Source: Mangrovimicrobium sp033283265
GTDB lineage: Bacteria > Pseudomonadota > Gammaproteobacteria > Pseudomonadales > Halieaceae
Length of the DNA stretch: 64,000 bases
Direction: 5' to 3'
NCBI GenBank assembly: GCA_033283265.1
Contig: JAWMQN010000006.1
Span: forward strand, 62,001 to 126,000
The notes under the pieces were generated by a model, which did no database searches, was not told the origin of the DNA, and was given only the letters and a program-made list of their open reading frames with translations. A program made the position numbers and the translations under genes. Each line of letters opens with the position of its first letter. Positions within the stretch are counted from its first letter, which is position 1. This document shows, piece by piece, positions 25,825-36,374 of the stretch.

Positions 25825-26835
25825 ATGACTGAATCCGCGAACCTGCAGGTCAAACTCGCCAGAACCCCGGAAGGTGAACCCACCCCGGCCGATTTCGAAC
25901 TCGCCACCGGGCCGCTTCCCGAGATGGGCCCCGGGGAGGTGCTCTGCCGGACCCTGTTCCTGTCCCTCGACCCCTACATGCGCAGCCAGATCGCCGGTCG
26001 GCACATTTCCGGCAGCATCAAGCCCGGCGACGTGATGCTCGGGGAGACTGTCAGCCGGGTGGTCCGCAGCGACAGTGAGGCCTTCCAGCCGGGCGACGTG
26101 GTGCGCTGCCCCGGTGGCTGGCAGCAGTATTCAGTACACTCTCCGGCGGCGCTGAGCCCGGTACGCGACACCGGCGTGGCGCTGTCCAACTACCTGTCGG
26201 TGCTCGGCATGCCCGGGCTCACTGCCTATGCCGGCCTGGTCTGGCTGGCCGCGCCGAAGGCGGGGGAGACGGTGGTGGTGCCGGCCGCGACCGGCGGTGT
26301 CGGTGCGATGGTGGGGCAACTGGCCAGGCTGCAGGGCTGTCGCGTGGTCGGTATCGCCGGTGGCCCGGACAAGTGCCGCCAGGCCGTGGAGGAGCTCGGC
26401 TACGACGCCTGCATCGACCGCAGGGCCGGTGACATGGACTTCCTCGCCGCGGAGCTCGACCGGCTGTGTCCCGCGGGCATCGACGTCTACTTCGACCTGG
26501 TCGGCGGCGAACTGCTCAACCAGGTGTCCATGCGCCTCGCGGTCGGCGCCCGGGTGATCCTCTGCGGCATCATGTCGGAGCTGAACAGCGCCGCGCGAAG
26601 CGCCGGGCCGCACCCGGCCCTGTGGATCAAGGCGCGGGCCACCGTGCACGGGCTGGTGGTCTACGATTTCGAAGCGCGCCGCGAGGAGTTCGTGGCGGCC
26701 TGCCTGCCGGCGCTCAAGGCCGGCGAGATCCGGCCCCTCGAGGATTGCTACGAGGGCCTGGAACAGGCGCCGGAAGCCTTCTGCAAGCTGATGCGCGGTG
26801 AAAACCGCGGCAAGGTCGTCATCGCGGTCGGCTGA
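25825..26835 (+). CDS. MDR superfamily NADP-dependent oxidoreductase
   Basis: The 336-residue product is a zinc-independent MDR enone/quinone reductase: SLDPYMRSQIAGRHI (a PTGR/CurA signature), SRVVRSDSEAFQPGDVV, LGMPGLTAYAGL, VVVPAATGGVGAMVGQLARLQGCRVVGIAGG and DVYFDLVGGELLN. It is a relative of the 22306 enzyme and should reduce a conjugated C=C with NADPH. ATG 25825 is chosen over an upstream in-frame start because it begins the conserved region. It may be transcribed from its own promoter carrying the TGAC-N4-GTCA site. Confidence 0.87.
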   Translation: MTESANLQVKLARTPEGEPTPADFELATGPLPEMGPGEVLCRTLFLSLDPYMRSQIAGRHISGSIKPGDVMLGETVSRVVRSDSEAFQPGDVVRCPGGWQQYSVHSPAALSPVRDTGVALSNYLSVLGMPGLTAYAGLVWLAAPKAGETVVVPAATGGVGAMVGQLARLQGCRVVGIAGGPDKCRQAVEELGYDACIDRRAGDMDFLAAELDRLCPAGIDVYFDLVGGELLNQVSMRLAVGARVILCGIMSELNSAARSAGPHPALWIKARATVHGLVVYDFEARREEFVAACLPALKAGEIRPLEDCYEGLEQAPEAFCKLMRGENRGKVVIAVG

Positions 26836-26884
26836 GTCTTTCCCGGCAGCGGGCGCCTGTACGCGCTCGCTGCCGGATCCCGCC

Positions 26885-28414
<1,530 letters not shown>

Positions 28415-28472
28415 CGTGTGCCTCTCGTCCGACGCGCTGGCGCGGCGTCGTTTACTTGCCGCTCTAAAAGAC

Positions 28473-28498
28473 ATAATATTATATCAATCTATCTAAGT
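28473..28498 (+). promoter_or_regulatory. Operator-like half-site, copy H
   Basis: ATAATATTATAT at 28473-28484 matches the operator left arm at eleven of twelve bases; the right arm is not conserved. It lies between the divergent aldehyde dehydrogenase and alpha/beta hydrolase genes. Confidence 0.35.
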
Positions 28499-28607
28499 TG
28501 CGAAGGCGTTTCTGCGCTTCGCCGGAGCGGCCGCCGCGCAGGTCTGTGCGGGTCGCACGGTCGCGTTATCATTGCAGGCCCGGCCCTGCCCCACCAGGAA
28601 GAGAACT

Positions 28608-29408
28608 ATGAAGAGAGCCTATGTCGACCTGCCCGAGGGCCAGGTGCACTACCTGACTGCGGGCGAGGGCCCCGCGCTGCTGCTGTTCCACCAGGCACCG
28701 CTGTGTTCCGACGAGTGGGTCGGGGCGATTCCCGCGCTGAGCGAACATTTTTGCGTCTACGCGCCGGACATGCCCGGCCATGGCAATTCCTTCGACCCGC
28801 CGCGCGAGTACGAAATGGAGGACTTCACCGCGACCGCCCTGCGCTTCATGGAGGCGCTGGGCATAGCCAGCGCCGTCGTTTGCGGCAACCACTCCGGTGG
28901 TGCCCTGGCCACTTCGATCGCGCTGAGCGCGCCGGAGCGGGTGCGCAAGGTTATCGTGTCCTGTGAGATGCTGCTGTCGAAGGAGCACATCAGTGCCTTC
29001 CTCGCCGCGCTGGAGGACAAGCCGATGTCGCGTGAGCTGCCCATGGACGAGGACGGCAGGTTCCTGGTCGAGGCCTGGGATCGCTACAAGGCGCTGGCGC
29101 CCACCGCCGTGGCGGCGACCCGCTTCCTGCCCTTCGTCATCGGCCAGGCCGCCCGCCTGCGCCCCTACGACGCGCACTTCCCGGTGCTGCGCTGGATGTC
29201 GCAGGGCGCCTGGCTGTCCGAGGTCGCCTGCCCGGTGCTGGTAGTCGGCGCCGAGCACGACATGCTGTTCAGGCAGGAGTTGATGGACGCGGCGGCGCAG
29301 TATACGCAGCGCGGCAGCACCGCGATCATCCGCGAGGCCGGTGCCCTCAGCCCCTTCGAACAACCGGCGGCCTGGGCGCAGGTGATCATCGACTTCGCAA
29401 TGGACTGA
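28608..29408 (+). CDS. Alpha/beta-hydrolase fold protein lacking the usual catalytic His
   Basis: The 266-residue cytoplasmic protein shows the fold with LLLFHQAPLCSDEW, DMPGHGNSFDPP, nucleophile elbow CGNHSGGALATS (Ser 96) and VVGAEHDMLF (Asp 218). Where the family normally has G-H before the final helix, it reads EAGALSPFEQP, with Ala at 246. The triad is therefore incomplete unless another His substitutes. It may be a lyase/hydrolase with altered chemistry or a non-enzymatic relative. ATG 28608 follows GGAAGAG; the upstream in-frame start lies before this signal and is less likely. A bidirectional terminator follows. Confidence 0.78.
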   Translation: MKRAYVDLPEGQVHYLTAGEGPALLLFHQAPLCSDEWVGAIPALSEHFCVYAPDMPGHGNSFDPPREYEMEDFTATALRFMEALGIASAVVCGNHSGGALATSIALSAPERVRKVIVSCEMLLSKEHISAFLAALEDKPMSRELPMDEDGRFLVEAWDRYKALAPTAVAATRFLPFVIGQAARLRPYDAHFPVLRWMSQGAWLSEVACPVLVVGAEHDMLFRQELMDAAAQYTQRGSTAIIREAGALSPFEQPAAWAQVIIDFAMD

Positions 29409-29418
29409 AGCGCGGCTC

Positions 29419-29458
29419 AAAAAAAAGGGCGGGTAGCTGTGCTCCCGCCCCTTTTTTT
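29419..29458. terminator. Bidirectional terminator
   Basis: GGGCGGG-x-AGC, a three-base loop, GCT-CCCGCCC with eight A before and seven T after. It serves the hydrolase gene on the plus strand and the converging hydrolase on the minus strand. Confidence 0.85.
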
Positions 29459-29471
29459 GCCGCCCGTACGC

Positions 29472-30356
29472 TTACTTGTACATCAGCACGCTTGCACCGG
29501 CGTCGGCGAGGGACTGCTGCAATTGCGCCAGCGCATCCGCGTTGCCCTCGGCGTAGGCGTGAATCAGCAGCAGGGAGATGTCGGCGGTCGTCTCCAGCTC
29601 TGCCAGCTGCTGCGGCCCGGGCAGTTCCGGGCGGCAGATAGCGCCGCCGAAGTAGTGGTCCACGCCGTCGAGGACCAGGCCGTAGCGCTCGCCGCCTGCG
29701 GCCGCCGCCTCGTAGGCGTCGAGGTGCGGCTCCCAGCCGCCCTGCGTGCCCATCGGGATGTCCCGCGTGCCGGTCTGGATCAGCGCCGGCCGCGCCAGCG
29801 TGGCGTAGCCTGCCTTCGAAATCAGGCCGGGCAGGGCGGGCGGGGGCGACAGCGCGATCACCACCGAGACCGCCGGGTCTGCCAGCGGCGCCGCCACGCC
29901 TTCCGGGACCGCCGCCCCGGCGCCGCCCAGGGTCAGCGCCAGCAGGGCGCCGTAACTGTGGCCGGCGGCGATGTAGGGCTTGCCGCCAAGTTGCTGAGAA
30001 AGCGCGCGCATGTCCTGCAGGCGCGCGGTCCAGCTGGTCATGCCGGTGAATTCCGGCTGCCGGGGATGGTCGGTCGAGTCCACGTGCAGGGGCGCGCGCA
30101 CCTCGTAGCCGGCGGCCAGCCAGCGGCTGACGAGGGGGGCATATTTCCACGGCGCGGATGCGGCGCCGTGGGAGAACAGGATGATGCCGCGGGCGGGCAG
30201 CTGCCCGGGTTGCCAGCTCCACACCGTCATCTCGCGGCCGCCGACATCCAGCACCTCCTGTCGGGCGCCGTCCTGGGCCTGGGCCTGCAGCGCAGCGAGT
30301 GAAAGCGCCAGGCCGAGCAGCAGCCATGCGGTGAATTGGGTCAGAGTGCGTTGCAT
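29472..30356 (-). CDS. Secreted alpha/beta hydrolase (dienelactone hydrolase/acetylhydrolase type)
   Basis: The 294-residue protein has a Sec signal (MQRTLTQFTAWLLLGLALSL to AQAQ), the oxyanion segment IILFSHGAASAPWKYAPL, the nucleophile elbow AAGHSYGALLALT and VVIALSPPPALPG. The acid may be Asp in TGTRDIPMG, and VDHYFGG can supply the His. A hydrolase acting on an ester or lactone in the periplasm is likely. The start was placed at the signal peptide, not the upstream extension. It lies downstream of the CoA-transferase on the same strand (34-base gap) and may share its transcript. Confidence 0.8.
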   Translation of the reverse strand: MQRTLTQFTAWLLLGLALSLAALQAQAQDGARQEVLDVGGREMTVWSWQPGQLPARGIILFSHGAASAPWKYAPLVSRWLAAGYEVRAPLHVDSTDHPRQPEFTGMTSWTARLQDMRALSQQLGGKPYIAAGHSYGALLALTLGGAGAAVPEGVAAPLADPAVSVVIALSPPPALPGLISKAGYATLARPALIQTGTRDIPMGTQGGWEPHLDAYEAAAAGGERYGLVLDGVDHYFGGAICRPELPGPQQLAELETTADISLLLIHAYAEGNADALAQLQQSLADAGASVLMYK

Positions 30357-30390
30357 GGACCTGTTCCTGGAAGTGGCGGGCCGGCGGGGC

Positions 30391-31578
30391 TCAGGCTTCG
30401 TCGCGCAGGACGCCTTCGGCGACCAGCCGGTCGATGTCGGCATCGCTGTACCCCGCGGCGAGCAGCGTGGCCCGGGTGCCGTCGCCTTCCACCGGGGGGT
30501 TGTAACGCAGGCCGAACTTGCTGCCGCCCAGCTCGATGGGCAGTGCCGGTAGTTTCACCTGCCTGCCTTCCGGCAGGGTGATGTCGAGCAGGCCGTCGGC
30601 GTTGAGCTGCGGGTCGTCGAACAGGTCCTGGGGCCGGTTGATCGGCGCGTAGGGCAGGCCGGTGGTGTCCAGCTTGGCCATCAGCTCGCGCTTCGACAGC
30701 TGGCCGAAGAGGGCACTGATCGCCGGGATGATGCGGTCGCGCTGTTCGAAGCGGCCGCTGTTGGCCGCCAGCGAGGCGTCCCCGGCGAATTCCCGCAGGT
30801 CGAAGGCCTCGCAGAAGCGACGCCACTGGGTGTCGCTGACCACGGCGACAAAGACCTTGTCGTCGTCCGCGGTCTCGAAGATGTCGTATACGCCCCAGGC
30901 GGAGCGGCGGATGGACATGGGCGGCGGCGCCTCGCCGGTGACCGCGCACTGGGCCATATGCTGGCCGACCATGAAGGCGGTGGTCTCGTAGAGCGCGCTG
31001 GTGACCGACTTGCCCCGGCCGGTGTGGTGGCGCTCTTCCAGCGCGGCGAGGATGCCGATCACGCCGAACATGGCGCCGGTGATGTCGATCACCGAGGAGC
31101 CCGCGCGCATCGGCCGGTCCGGCAGGCCGGTCATGTAGGCCAGGCCGCCCATCATCTGCGCCACTTCATCGAGGGCGGTGCGGTGCTCGTAGGGGCCGCT
31201 GAGGAAGCCTTTCAGCGAGCAGTAGATCAGCCGGGGGTGGCTCTGGGAGAGGGTCGCGTAGTCGAGGCCCATGCTCTGCAGCGCACCGGGACGGAAATTC
31301 TCGATCACGACGTCGGCCCGGGCGATGAGTTCCTTCGCCACCTGCAGCCCGCTGTCCGATTTCAGGTCCAGGCAGAGGCTGCGTTTGTTGCGGTTGTACA
31401 TCGGGAAGTAGCCGGCCCCGGAACCCTTGAGGCGGCGGGTATTGTCGCCCTTGAGCGGCTCGATCTTGACCACCTCGGCGCCGAGATCGGCGAGGATGAC
31501 CCCGGTGGCGGGGCCCATCACCATGTGGCTGAGCTCGACTACCTTGATATTCTGGAGGGGGAGGGCTGGCTTGGTCAT
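30391..31578 (-). CDS. CaiB/BaiF family class III CoA-transferase
   Basis: The 395-residue enzyme has the family I/III CoA-transferase features: VVELSHMVMGPATGVILADLGAEVVKIEP, NRNKRSLCLDLKS, ENFRPGALQSMGLDY, and the active-site Asp in RTALDEVAQMMGGLAYMTG. It transfers CoA between carboxylic acids. It is divergent from an HMG-CoA-lyase-type gene across 168 bases containing an operator copy. An obvious pairing is activation of hydroxymethylglutarate by CoA transfer, as in SUGCT, followed by cleavage. That assignment is inference; other branched hydroxy acids are possible. Confidence 0.88.
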   Translation of the reverse strand: MTKPALPLQNIKVVELSHMVMGPATGVILADLGAEVVKIEPLKGDNTRRLKGSGAGYFPMYNRNKRSLCLDLKSDSGLQVAKELIARADVVIENFRPGALQSMGLDYATLSQSHPRLIYCSLKGFLSGPYEHRTALDEVAQMMGGLAYMTGLPDRPMRAGSSVIDITGAMFGVIGILAALEERHHTGRGKSVTSALYETTAFMVGQHMAQCAVTGEAPPPMSIRRSAWGVYDIFETADDDKVFVAVVSDTQWRRFCEAFDLREFAGDASLAANSGRFEQRDRIIPAISALFGQLSKRELMAKLDTTGLPYAPINRPQDLFDDPQLNADGLLDITLPEGRQVKLPALPIELGGSKFGLRYNPPVEGDGTRATLLAAGYSDADIDRLVAEGVLRDEA

Positions 31579-31645
31579 GGTGGCTATGTTGCTCGTCCTG
31601 TCGGGTGTTGGGGGCGCGCGGCGGAAATCCGCTCCTGCACAATTA

Positions 31646-31671
31646 CAAAAAATATAATAATATAACAATAG
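31646..31671 (-). promoter_or_regulatory. Operator-like palindrome, copy I
   Basis: On the minus strand CTATTGTTATATTATTA matches the copy near 46641 at 16 of 17 bases; the far arm has decayed into T-rich sequence. It sits between the divergent CoA-transferase and HMG-CoA-lyase-type genes. Confidence 0.45.
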
Positions 31672-31746
31672 CGCTTGAGGGAAGTGGCGATGCCTTTCCG
31701 GTTTCAGGCCAGTTGTTCGTCAATTATGCGGAGGAAACGCGACGCG

Positions 31747-32676
31747 ATGGAAGCTATCGATATTCTGGTGAGCGAGGTTGGGCCGCGGGACGGCCTGCAG
31801 AGCCTGGCGCAGATCATGCCCACCCAGGCGAAGTGCGAGTGGATCAGCTTGCTGGCCGCCGCCGGACTGCGCGAGATCGAGGTGGGTTCCTTCGTGCCGC
31901 CCAGCGTATTGCCGCAGATGGCCGACACCGCCGAGGTGGTGGCCCACGCGCGGACCATCCCCGGTCTCGAGGTGGCCGTGCTGGTGCCCAACCTGCGCGG
32001 TGCAGAGAATGCGCTGCGCGCCGGTGCCGACAAGATCAGCATCCCGCTATCGGTTAGCGAAACGCACAGCCTGAAGAACGTCCGCCGCACCCATGCCCAG
32101 ATGCTGGAGGAGATCGCCGCCATCGCCGCGCTGGTGCAAGAGCAGCCAGAGGGGCAGCGCCCGCATTTTGAAGTGGGCCTGTCGACGGCTTTCGGTTGCA
32201 CCCTCGAAGGGCCGGTGTCGGAGGACCTCGTGGTGAGTCTCGCGGTGTCCGCCATCGAGGCCGGCTGTGCCGAGGTCGGGCTGTCCGATACCACCGGCTA
32301 CGCCAACCCGGCCCAGCTGCGCCGGCTGGTGAAGAAGGTCTGGGACGCCGTCGGCCGCGACCGGCTCAACGGGGTGCACCTGCACAACACCCGCGGCCAG
32401 GGTCTGGCCAACGCGCTGGCAGCGCTGGATATCGGCCTCACCACCGTGGACGCGTCCATGGGCGGGATCGGCGGCTGCCCCTTCGCCCCCGGCGCCTCGG
32501 GCAATATCGTCACCGAGGACCTGGTCTTCCTGGTCGAGGCCATGGGGCTGAAGACCGGCGTCGACTTCGACGCACTGCTGCGCGCCCGGGCCTATCTGGC
32601 CGGGGTAATGCCCGAGGTGGAGATCTACGGCTTTACTCCCGCGGCCGGTCTGCCCAAGGGTTTCCACAAGGCATGA
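31747..32676 (+). CDS. Hydroxymethylglutaryl-CoA lyase family protein
   Basis: The 309-residue TIM-barrel enzyme has the HMG-CoA lyase motifs: SEVGPRDGLQ (catalytic Asp/Arg), VGLSTAFGCTLEG, LSDTTGYANPAQL, VHLHNTRGQGLANAL (metal His residues) and MGGIGGCPFAPGASGN (the signature with the catalytic Cys). It cleaves HMG-CoA, or a related 3-hydroxy-acyl-CoA, into acetyl-CoA and a keto acid. GAGGAAA before 31747 supports this start; Met at 31726 is an alternative. The divergent CoA-transferase would supply its CoA ester. Confidence 0.9.
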   Translation: MEAIDILVSEVGPRDGLQSLAQIMPTQAKCEWISLLAAAGLREIEVGSFVPPSVLPQMADTAEVVAHARTIPGLEVAVLVPNLRGAENALRAGADKISIPLSVSETHSLKNVRRTHAQMLEEIAAIAALVQEQPEGQRPHFEVGLSTAFGCTLEGPVSEDLVVSLAVSAIEAGCAEVGLSDTTGYANPAQLRRLVKKVWDAVGRDRLNGVHLHNTRGQGLANALAALDIGLTTVDASMGGIGGCPFAPGASGNIVTEDLVFLVEAMGLKTGVDFDALLRARAYLAGVMPEVEIYGFTPAAGLPKGFHKA

Positions 32677-32815
32677 TTGGTCGCCGCGGCGGCCTTTTCG
32701 CGCGCTGGCCCGGGCTGTGCGGCGGGCCGCCTTTGCGGCGCCCGCCACTCGCGCCCCCCCGCTGGCGCAAAAAAAAGCGTTGACACCCGTGGCCGGCTGC
32801 GGGGAATATGTCGCC

Positions 32816-32841
32816 ATAAAGAACTATATATATATCATTAT
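32816..32841 (+). promoter_or_regulatory. Operator-like palindrome, copy J (upstream of receptor 3)
   Basis: The right arm A-x-CATTAT matches at seven of eight bases, the left arm at eight of twelve. Upstream at about 32780 is TTGACA with GAATAT 18 bases later, the same promoter geometry as near copy C. The site is about 75 bases before receptor 3. Confidence 0.4.
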
Positions 32842-32916
32842 GCATTTTGCATTCTGTGCCCGTTGAAGAAGTGTCCGAGTTACCATTGATAGCGAAATGC
32901 CAAGGGGAATCACGCT

Positions 32917-35289
32917 ATGCCAACACCTTTCAAGCCCCAGCGACTGCTGCTGGCGGCTGCCATTTCTTCAGCGATGCCGGTTGTCGCGCAGGATGCCTCC
33001 ACAGGCGAAGCTGCGATCACGGGTATCGAGGAGATAGTCGTCACCGCGCGGAAGCGGGACGAATCCATCCAGGAGACTCCGCTTTCCATTCAGGCCTTCA
33101 GTGCCGACGCGATTTCCGATCGTGGCATCGACAACATCGCCGACCTGACCAAGTTCACCCCCGGCATGAGTTTCAACGGCGGTACTTCGCGGGCGAACAG
33201 TGACTTCTCGGTGCGCGGCATGGCCCAGACCTCGGCCACCGGCGACAACCGTCGCGACCTGGTGACCGTGTTCATCGACAACGTGCCCTACATCGGCAGC
33301 CCCGCCGGGATCGGTGTCGAGGACATCGAGCGGGTGGAAGTCATCAAGGGCCCGCAGTCCGCGCTGTTCGGTCGCGCCACCTTCGGCGGCGCCATCAGCA
33401 TGATCACCACCACCCCGGGCAACGAATTCCACGGCAAGATCGGCAGCACCATCGCCTCCGACAGCGACTACCGCCTCTACGGTTCCGTCGAGGGCCCGAT
33501 CATCGAGGACGTGCTGGCGGCGCGGGTGACCTTCGACGGCCGGGATTTCGACGGCTTCTACGAGAACCAGCTCGATGGCAGCGATCTCGGCGGTACCGAG
33601 CAGCGCTACTACTCCGGCACCGTGAGCTTCACCCCGACCGAGGACCTGTCCTTCAAGCTCCGCTACGGCAAGCGCGACGACGAGGACACCCCGGCGGCCA
33701 CCCAGTTGATCGCCCGCTACACCGACTTCAACTGCGGTCCCTTCGTCAGTCCGCCGCCGGACCGCTCGCTGTTCGGCCTGCCGGACGGCATGACCCTCGA
33801 GCAGGCGAGCATGTTCTACTGCGGTGGCCTGAAAACCCCGGACCGCGACTCCCTGGCTCTCAACAGCAAGATTCCCGAAGCATCCGAGGCCCTGCTGCCT
33901 TTCAGCGAGCACAGCCTGAGACTGGAGCACGAGCTCATCTCCGCGACCGCGGACTGGTTCTTCCTCGACGGCTACAGCCTGAGCGGCACCGTGAGTACCC
34001 AGGAACAGTCGATCGAGAACCTGCAGGACTTCGAGCGCACCCCGACCGACCGCTACCAGAGCTTCAGCATCAACGAGCAGAAGCAGGAGACCTACGAGCT
34101 GCGCCTGGCCTCGCCCGGTGACAACCGCCTGCAGTGGATGTTCGGTGTCGCCCGTCTCGACGCCGACTTCAACACCGGCGGCGGTTTCATCTACGGCACC
34201 GCCTTCGGTCCGGCCGCGGGTGGCCCCTTCGGCTCCCTGGCCCTGCAGGAGAACAACACCACGACCGACTCCTACTTCGGCAGCATCGGCTTCGACATCA
34301 CCGAGAACCTCAACCTGAGCCTCGAGGCGCGGCGCCAGAGCGACGAGATCACCAGTGGTGTAGGCTCCCCCGGCGAGTTCGCCATCGAGACCAAGGCGAC
34401 CCTGCCGCGGGCCCTGCTGCTGTGGACCATGGACGACGAGAACAACTTCTACCTCAACTACGCGGAAGGCAACCAGCCCACCCAGGGCTACTCCGTGTTC
34501 TTCGAGCTGACCCCGGAAGAGCAGGCGGTGGCGCGTGCCAACGGCATCTCCGAGTCGGCGCCGGAAGCCATCGTGAAGAACTACGAGATGGGCTGGAAGC
34601 ACCGCAGCGAGGACGGCCGCTGGTACCTCAATACCTCGGTCTATTTCCTCGAGTGGACCGACCGCCAGGTGCTCGGCGGCATGCAGATCGACCTCAACGG
34701 CGACGGCGTGATCGAGCTCAACTCGGCGCCGGACGGCGAGATCTTCAACGCCGTGCCGATGGCCGGCGGCGACAGCGAGACCACCGGTATCGAGATCGAC
34801 GGCGCCTACAGCATCACCCCGAACCTGGTGGTCGGCGGCAGCTTCTCCTACGCCGATTCGAAGATCACCAAGTCGCTGAACGACCGCCAGATGCAGATCG
34901 TGTTCGGCAAGGAAGACGCGGAGGGGCAGAAGTTTCCGCTGGTTCCCGAGACCCAGGCCGCTGCCTACGTGCAGTATGACGACCAGCTCGGCAACGGCCT
35001 GGACTGGTTCGTGCGCCTCGATGCCACCTACATCGACAAGCGCTACACCTCGCTGGCCAACATCTCCTGGATCGACGCCCAGACCCTGGCGCACCTGCGC
35101 GGCGGGGTGATGACCGAGTCCTGGGATGTCACCGTGTTCGTCAACAACCTGTTCGACGACGACACCCTCGAGTGGGCCCGCGCCCAGGGTGACAGCGCGG
35201 CCGATCCCTACTACTTCCAGCTCTCCGCAGTGGAAGCGGCCATGCCCAACCCGCGCCAGTTCGGCGTGACCATGAACTACCGCTTCTGA
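32917..35289 (+). CDS. TonB-dependent outer-membrane receptor 3
   Basis: The 790-residue receptor has a signal peptide (about 1-24, ending VVAQ), a Ton-box-like IEEIVVTARKRDESIQETP, plug motifs FSVRGMAQTSATGD, VFIDNVPYIGSP and VEVIKGPQSALFGRATFGGAISMIT, and a barrel ending FGVTMNYRF. It is followed after 91 bases by a DUF1838 gene and then a secreted DUF1330 protein, echoing the receptor-hydrolase-DUF1838 order near 2717. The repeated pairing suggests receptors and DUF1838 proteins handle the same class of ligand. The ligand is unknown. Confidence 0.9.
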   Translation: MPTPFKPQRLLLAAAISSAMPVVAQDASTGEAAITGIEEIVVTARKRDESIQETPLSIQAFSADAISDRGIDNIADLTKFTPGMSFNGGTSRANSDFSVRGMAQTSATGDNRRDLVTVFIDNVPYIGSPAGIGVEDIERVEVIKGPQSALFGRATFGGAISMITTTPGNEFHGKIGSTIASDSDYRLYGSVEGPIIEDVLAARVTFDGRDFDGFYENQLDGSDLGGTEQRYYSGTVSFTPTEDLSFKLRYGKRDDEDTPAATQLIARYTDFNCGPFVSPPPDRSLFGLPDGMTLEQASMFYCGGLKTPDRDSLALNSKIPEASEALLPFSEHSLRLEHELISATADWFFLDGYSLSGTVSTQEQSIENLQDFERTPTDRYQSFSINEQKQETYELRLASPGDNRLQWMFGVARLDADFNTGGGFIYGTAFGPAAGGPFGSLALQENNTTTDSYFGSIGFDITENLNLSLEARRQSDEITSGVGSPGEFAIETKATLPRALLLWTMDDENNFYLNYAEGNQPTQGYSVFFELTPEEQAVARANGISESAPEAIVKNYEMGWKHRSEDGRWYLNTSVYFLEWTDRQVLGGMQIDLNGDGVIELNSAPDGEIFNAVPMAGGDSETTGIEIDGAYSITPNLVVGGSFSYADSKITKSLNDRQMQIVFGKEDAEGQKFPLVPETQAAAYVQYDDQLGNGLDWFVRLDATYIDKRYTSLANISWIDAQTLAHLRGGVMTESWDVTVFVNNLFDDDTLEWARAQGDSAADPYYFQLSAVEAAMPNPRQFGVTMNYRF

Positions 35290-35380
35290 TCGGCGCGTAG
35301 CTCCCGACCCGGCCGTGGCGGCGAGTGTCGCCGCGGCCCGGGATTCCCCCCAAGCAAGAACTTACCGGAGTCCAGGCTCT

Positions 35381-36316
35381 ATGAAAGATTCGGAAAACAT
35401 CAGCCGAAGGGATGTGCTCGGCGGTGTGTTGGGTGCAGGCGTCGGCGCCGCCGCTCTGGGCGCCGCGGGGCTGGGATATTCCAGTGCACTCTCCGCAACT
35501 GCAAGGGGCGCTGCAAGCCTCGATCTGCAGGACCCCGCCCAGCGGGCGCGGGCGCGGGCCAAGACCCTCGGCTCGGTGGAGGAGGAACTGGTCTACACCT
35601 TCTACCGCCTGCATCTCTACGGCTACCTGCACGACGGCAACCTCGTGCCCTTCTTTACCATGAACAACCTCAACATCACCCGCTGGAAGCCGCTGGCCAA
35701 CGGCAACTACCTCAGCGTCGGCGCGGAGTGCGGCGTCTACTGCAAGTTCGACACCGACGAGGTGCTGGATGTCTGGGAAAACCCGGTCAGCGGCGAGAAG
35801 CGCAAGGTCTGGGACTTCCTCGGCGGCCCGCTGCAGGTGGAGATCGGTCCCGACGGCGTGATCACCGGCGGGGTGGCGGAGCTGAGCCCCGAGGTGCTGC
35901 GCATGGAAGTCATGGGTGACAAGCTGTTCGTGCCGACCGCCGCCCACATGGCCATGCCCAATCCCTTCGACCCGCAGGAGTGGCCGAAAAGCTCCTCGGG
36001 AGCGACCCGCTACTGGGACTCGCTGCTGGTCGCGGCGGCCGAGGTCAGCGACATCCTCGATCCGGCCCTGAGCATGGCGCCGGCCTTCCTGCAGTTCCAG
36101 AACCTCGGCAGCTGGCACCCCTGGCTGGGCCTGGGCGGATACCAGGGCCGCACCTACGGCAGGGCCTATGGCACCAAGTACAGCAAGCTCGGCGACCTGC
36201 CGCCGGGTGTGCTCAAGGGGATCGAGCAGCGCACGCCGGAAATCTTCGATTTCGAGTCCTGGAAAGCGCCGCAGATCGAGTTTGTCGACTACAAGAAGGC
36301 GCGCAAGCCGGAGTAA
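35381..36316 (+). CDS. Tat-exported DUF1838 family protein (paralogue 5)
   Basis: The 311-residue product starts MKDSENISRRDVLGGVLGAG, a clear Tat signal. DUF1838 landmarks follow: W-E-NPVSGEKRKVW, a proline-rich middle (AMPNPFDPQEWP) and SWHPWLGLGGYQGRTYGRAYGTKY. The start at 35381 is the first Met of the signal and follows a GGAG stretch. It is the DUF1838 copy paired with receptor 3. As with the others, no reaction is known. Confidence 0.85.
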   Translation: MKDSENISRRDVLGGVLGAGVGAAALGAAGLGYSSALSATARGAASLDLQDPAQRARARAKTLGSVEEELVYTFYRLHLYGYLHDGNLVPFFTMNNLNITRWKPLANGNYLSVGAECGVYCKFDTDEVLDVWENPVSGEKRKVWDFLGGPLQVEIGPDGVITGGVAELSPEVLRMEVMGDKLFVPTAAHMAMPNPFDPQEWPKSSSGATRYWDSLLVAAAEVSDILDPALSMAPAFLQFQNLGSWHPWLGLGGYQGRTYGRAYGTKYSKLGDLPPGVLKGIEQRTPEIFDFESWKAPQIEFVDYKKARKPE

Positions 36317-36374
36317 TTCCGCCCGCGCGCCCGGGCCCTCACTGCTTTGTTCACGGCAAAAAGGAGATTCACCC

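Noticed and set aside
32968..35094. A 708-codon antisense frame opposite receptor 3
   Set aside because: Same pattern of GC-driven antisense openness; the receptor on the other strand has signal, plug and barrel.
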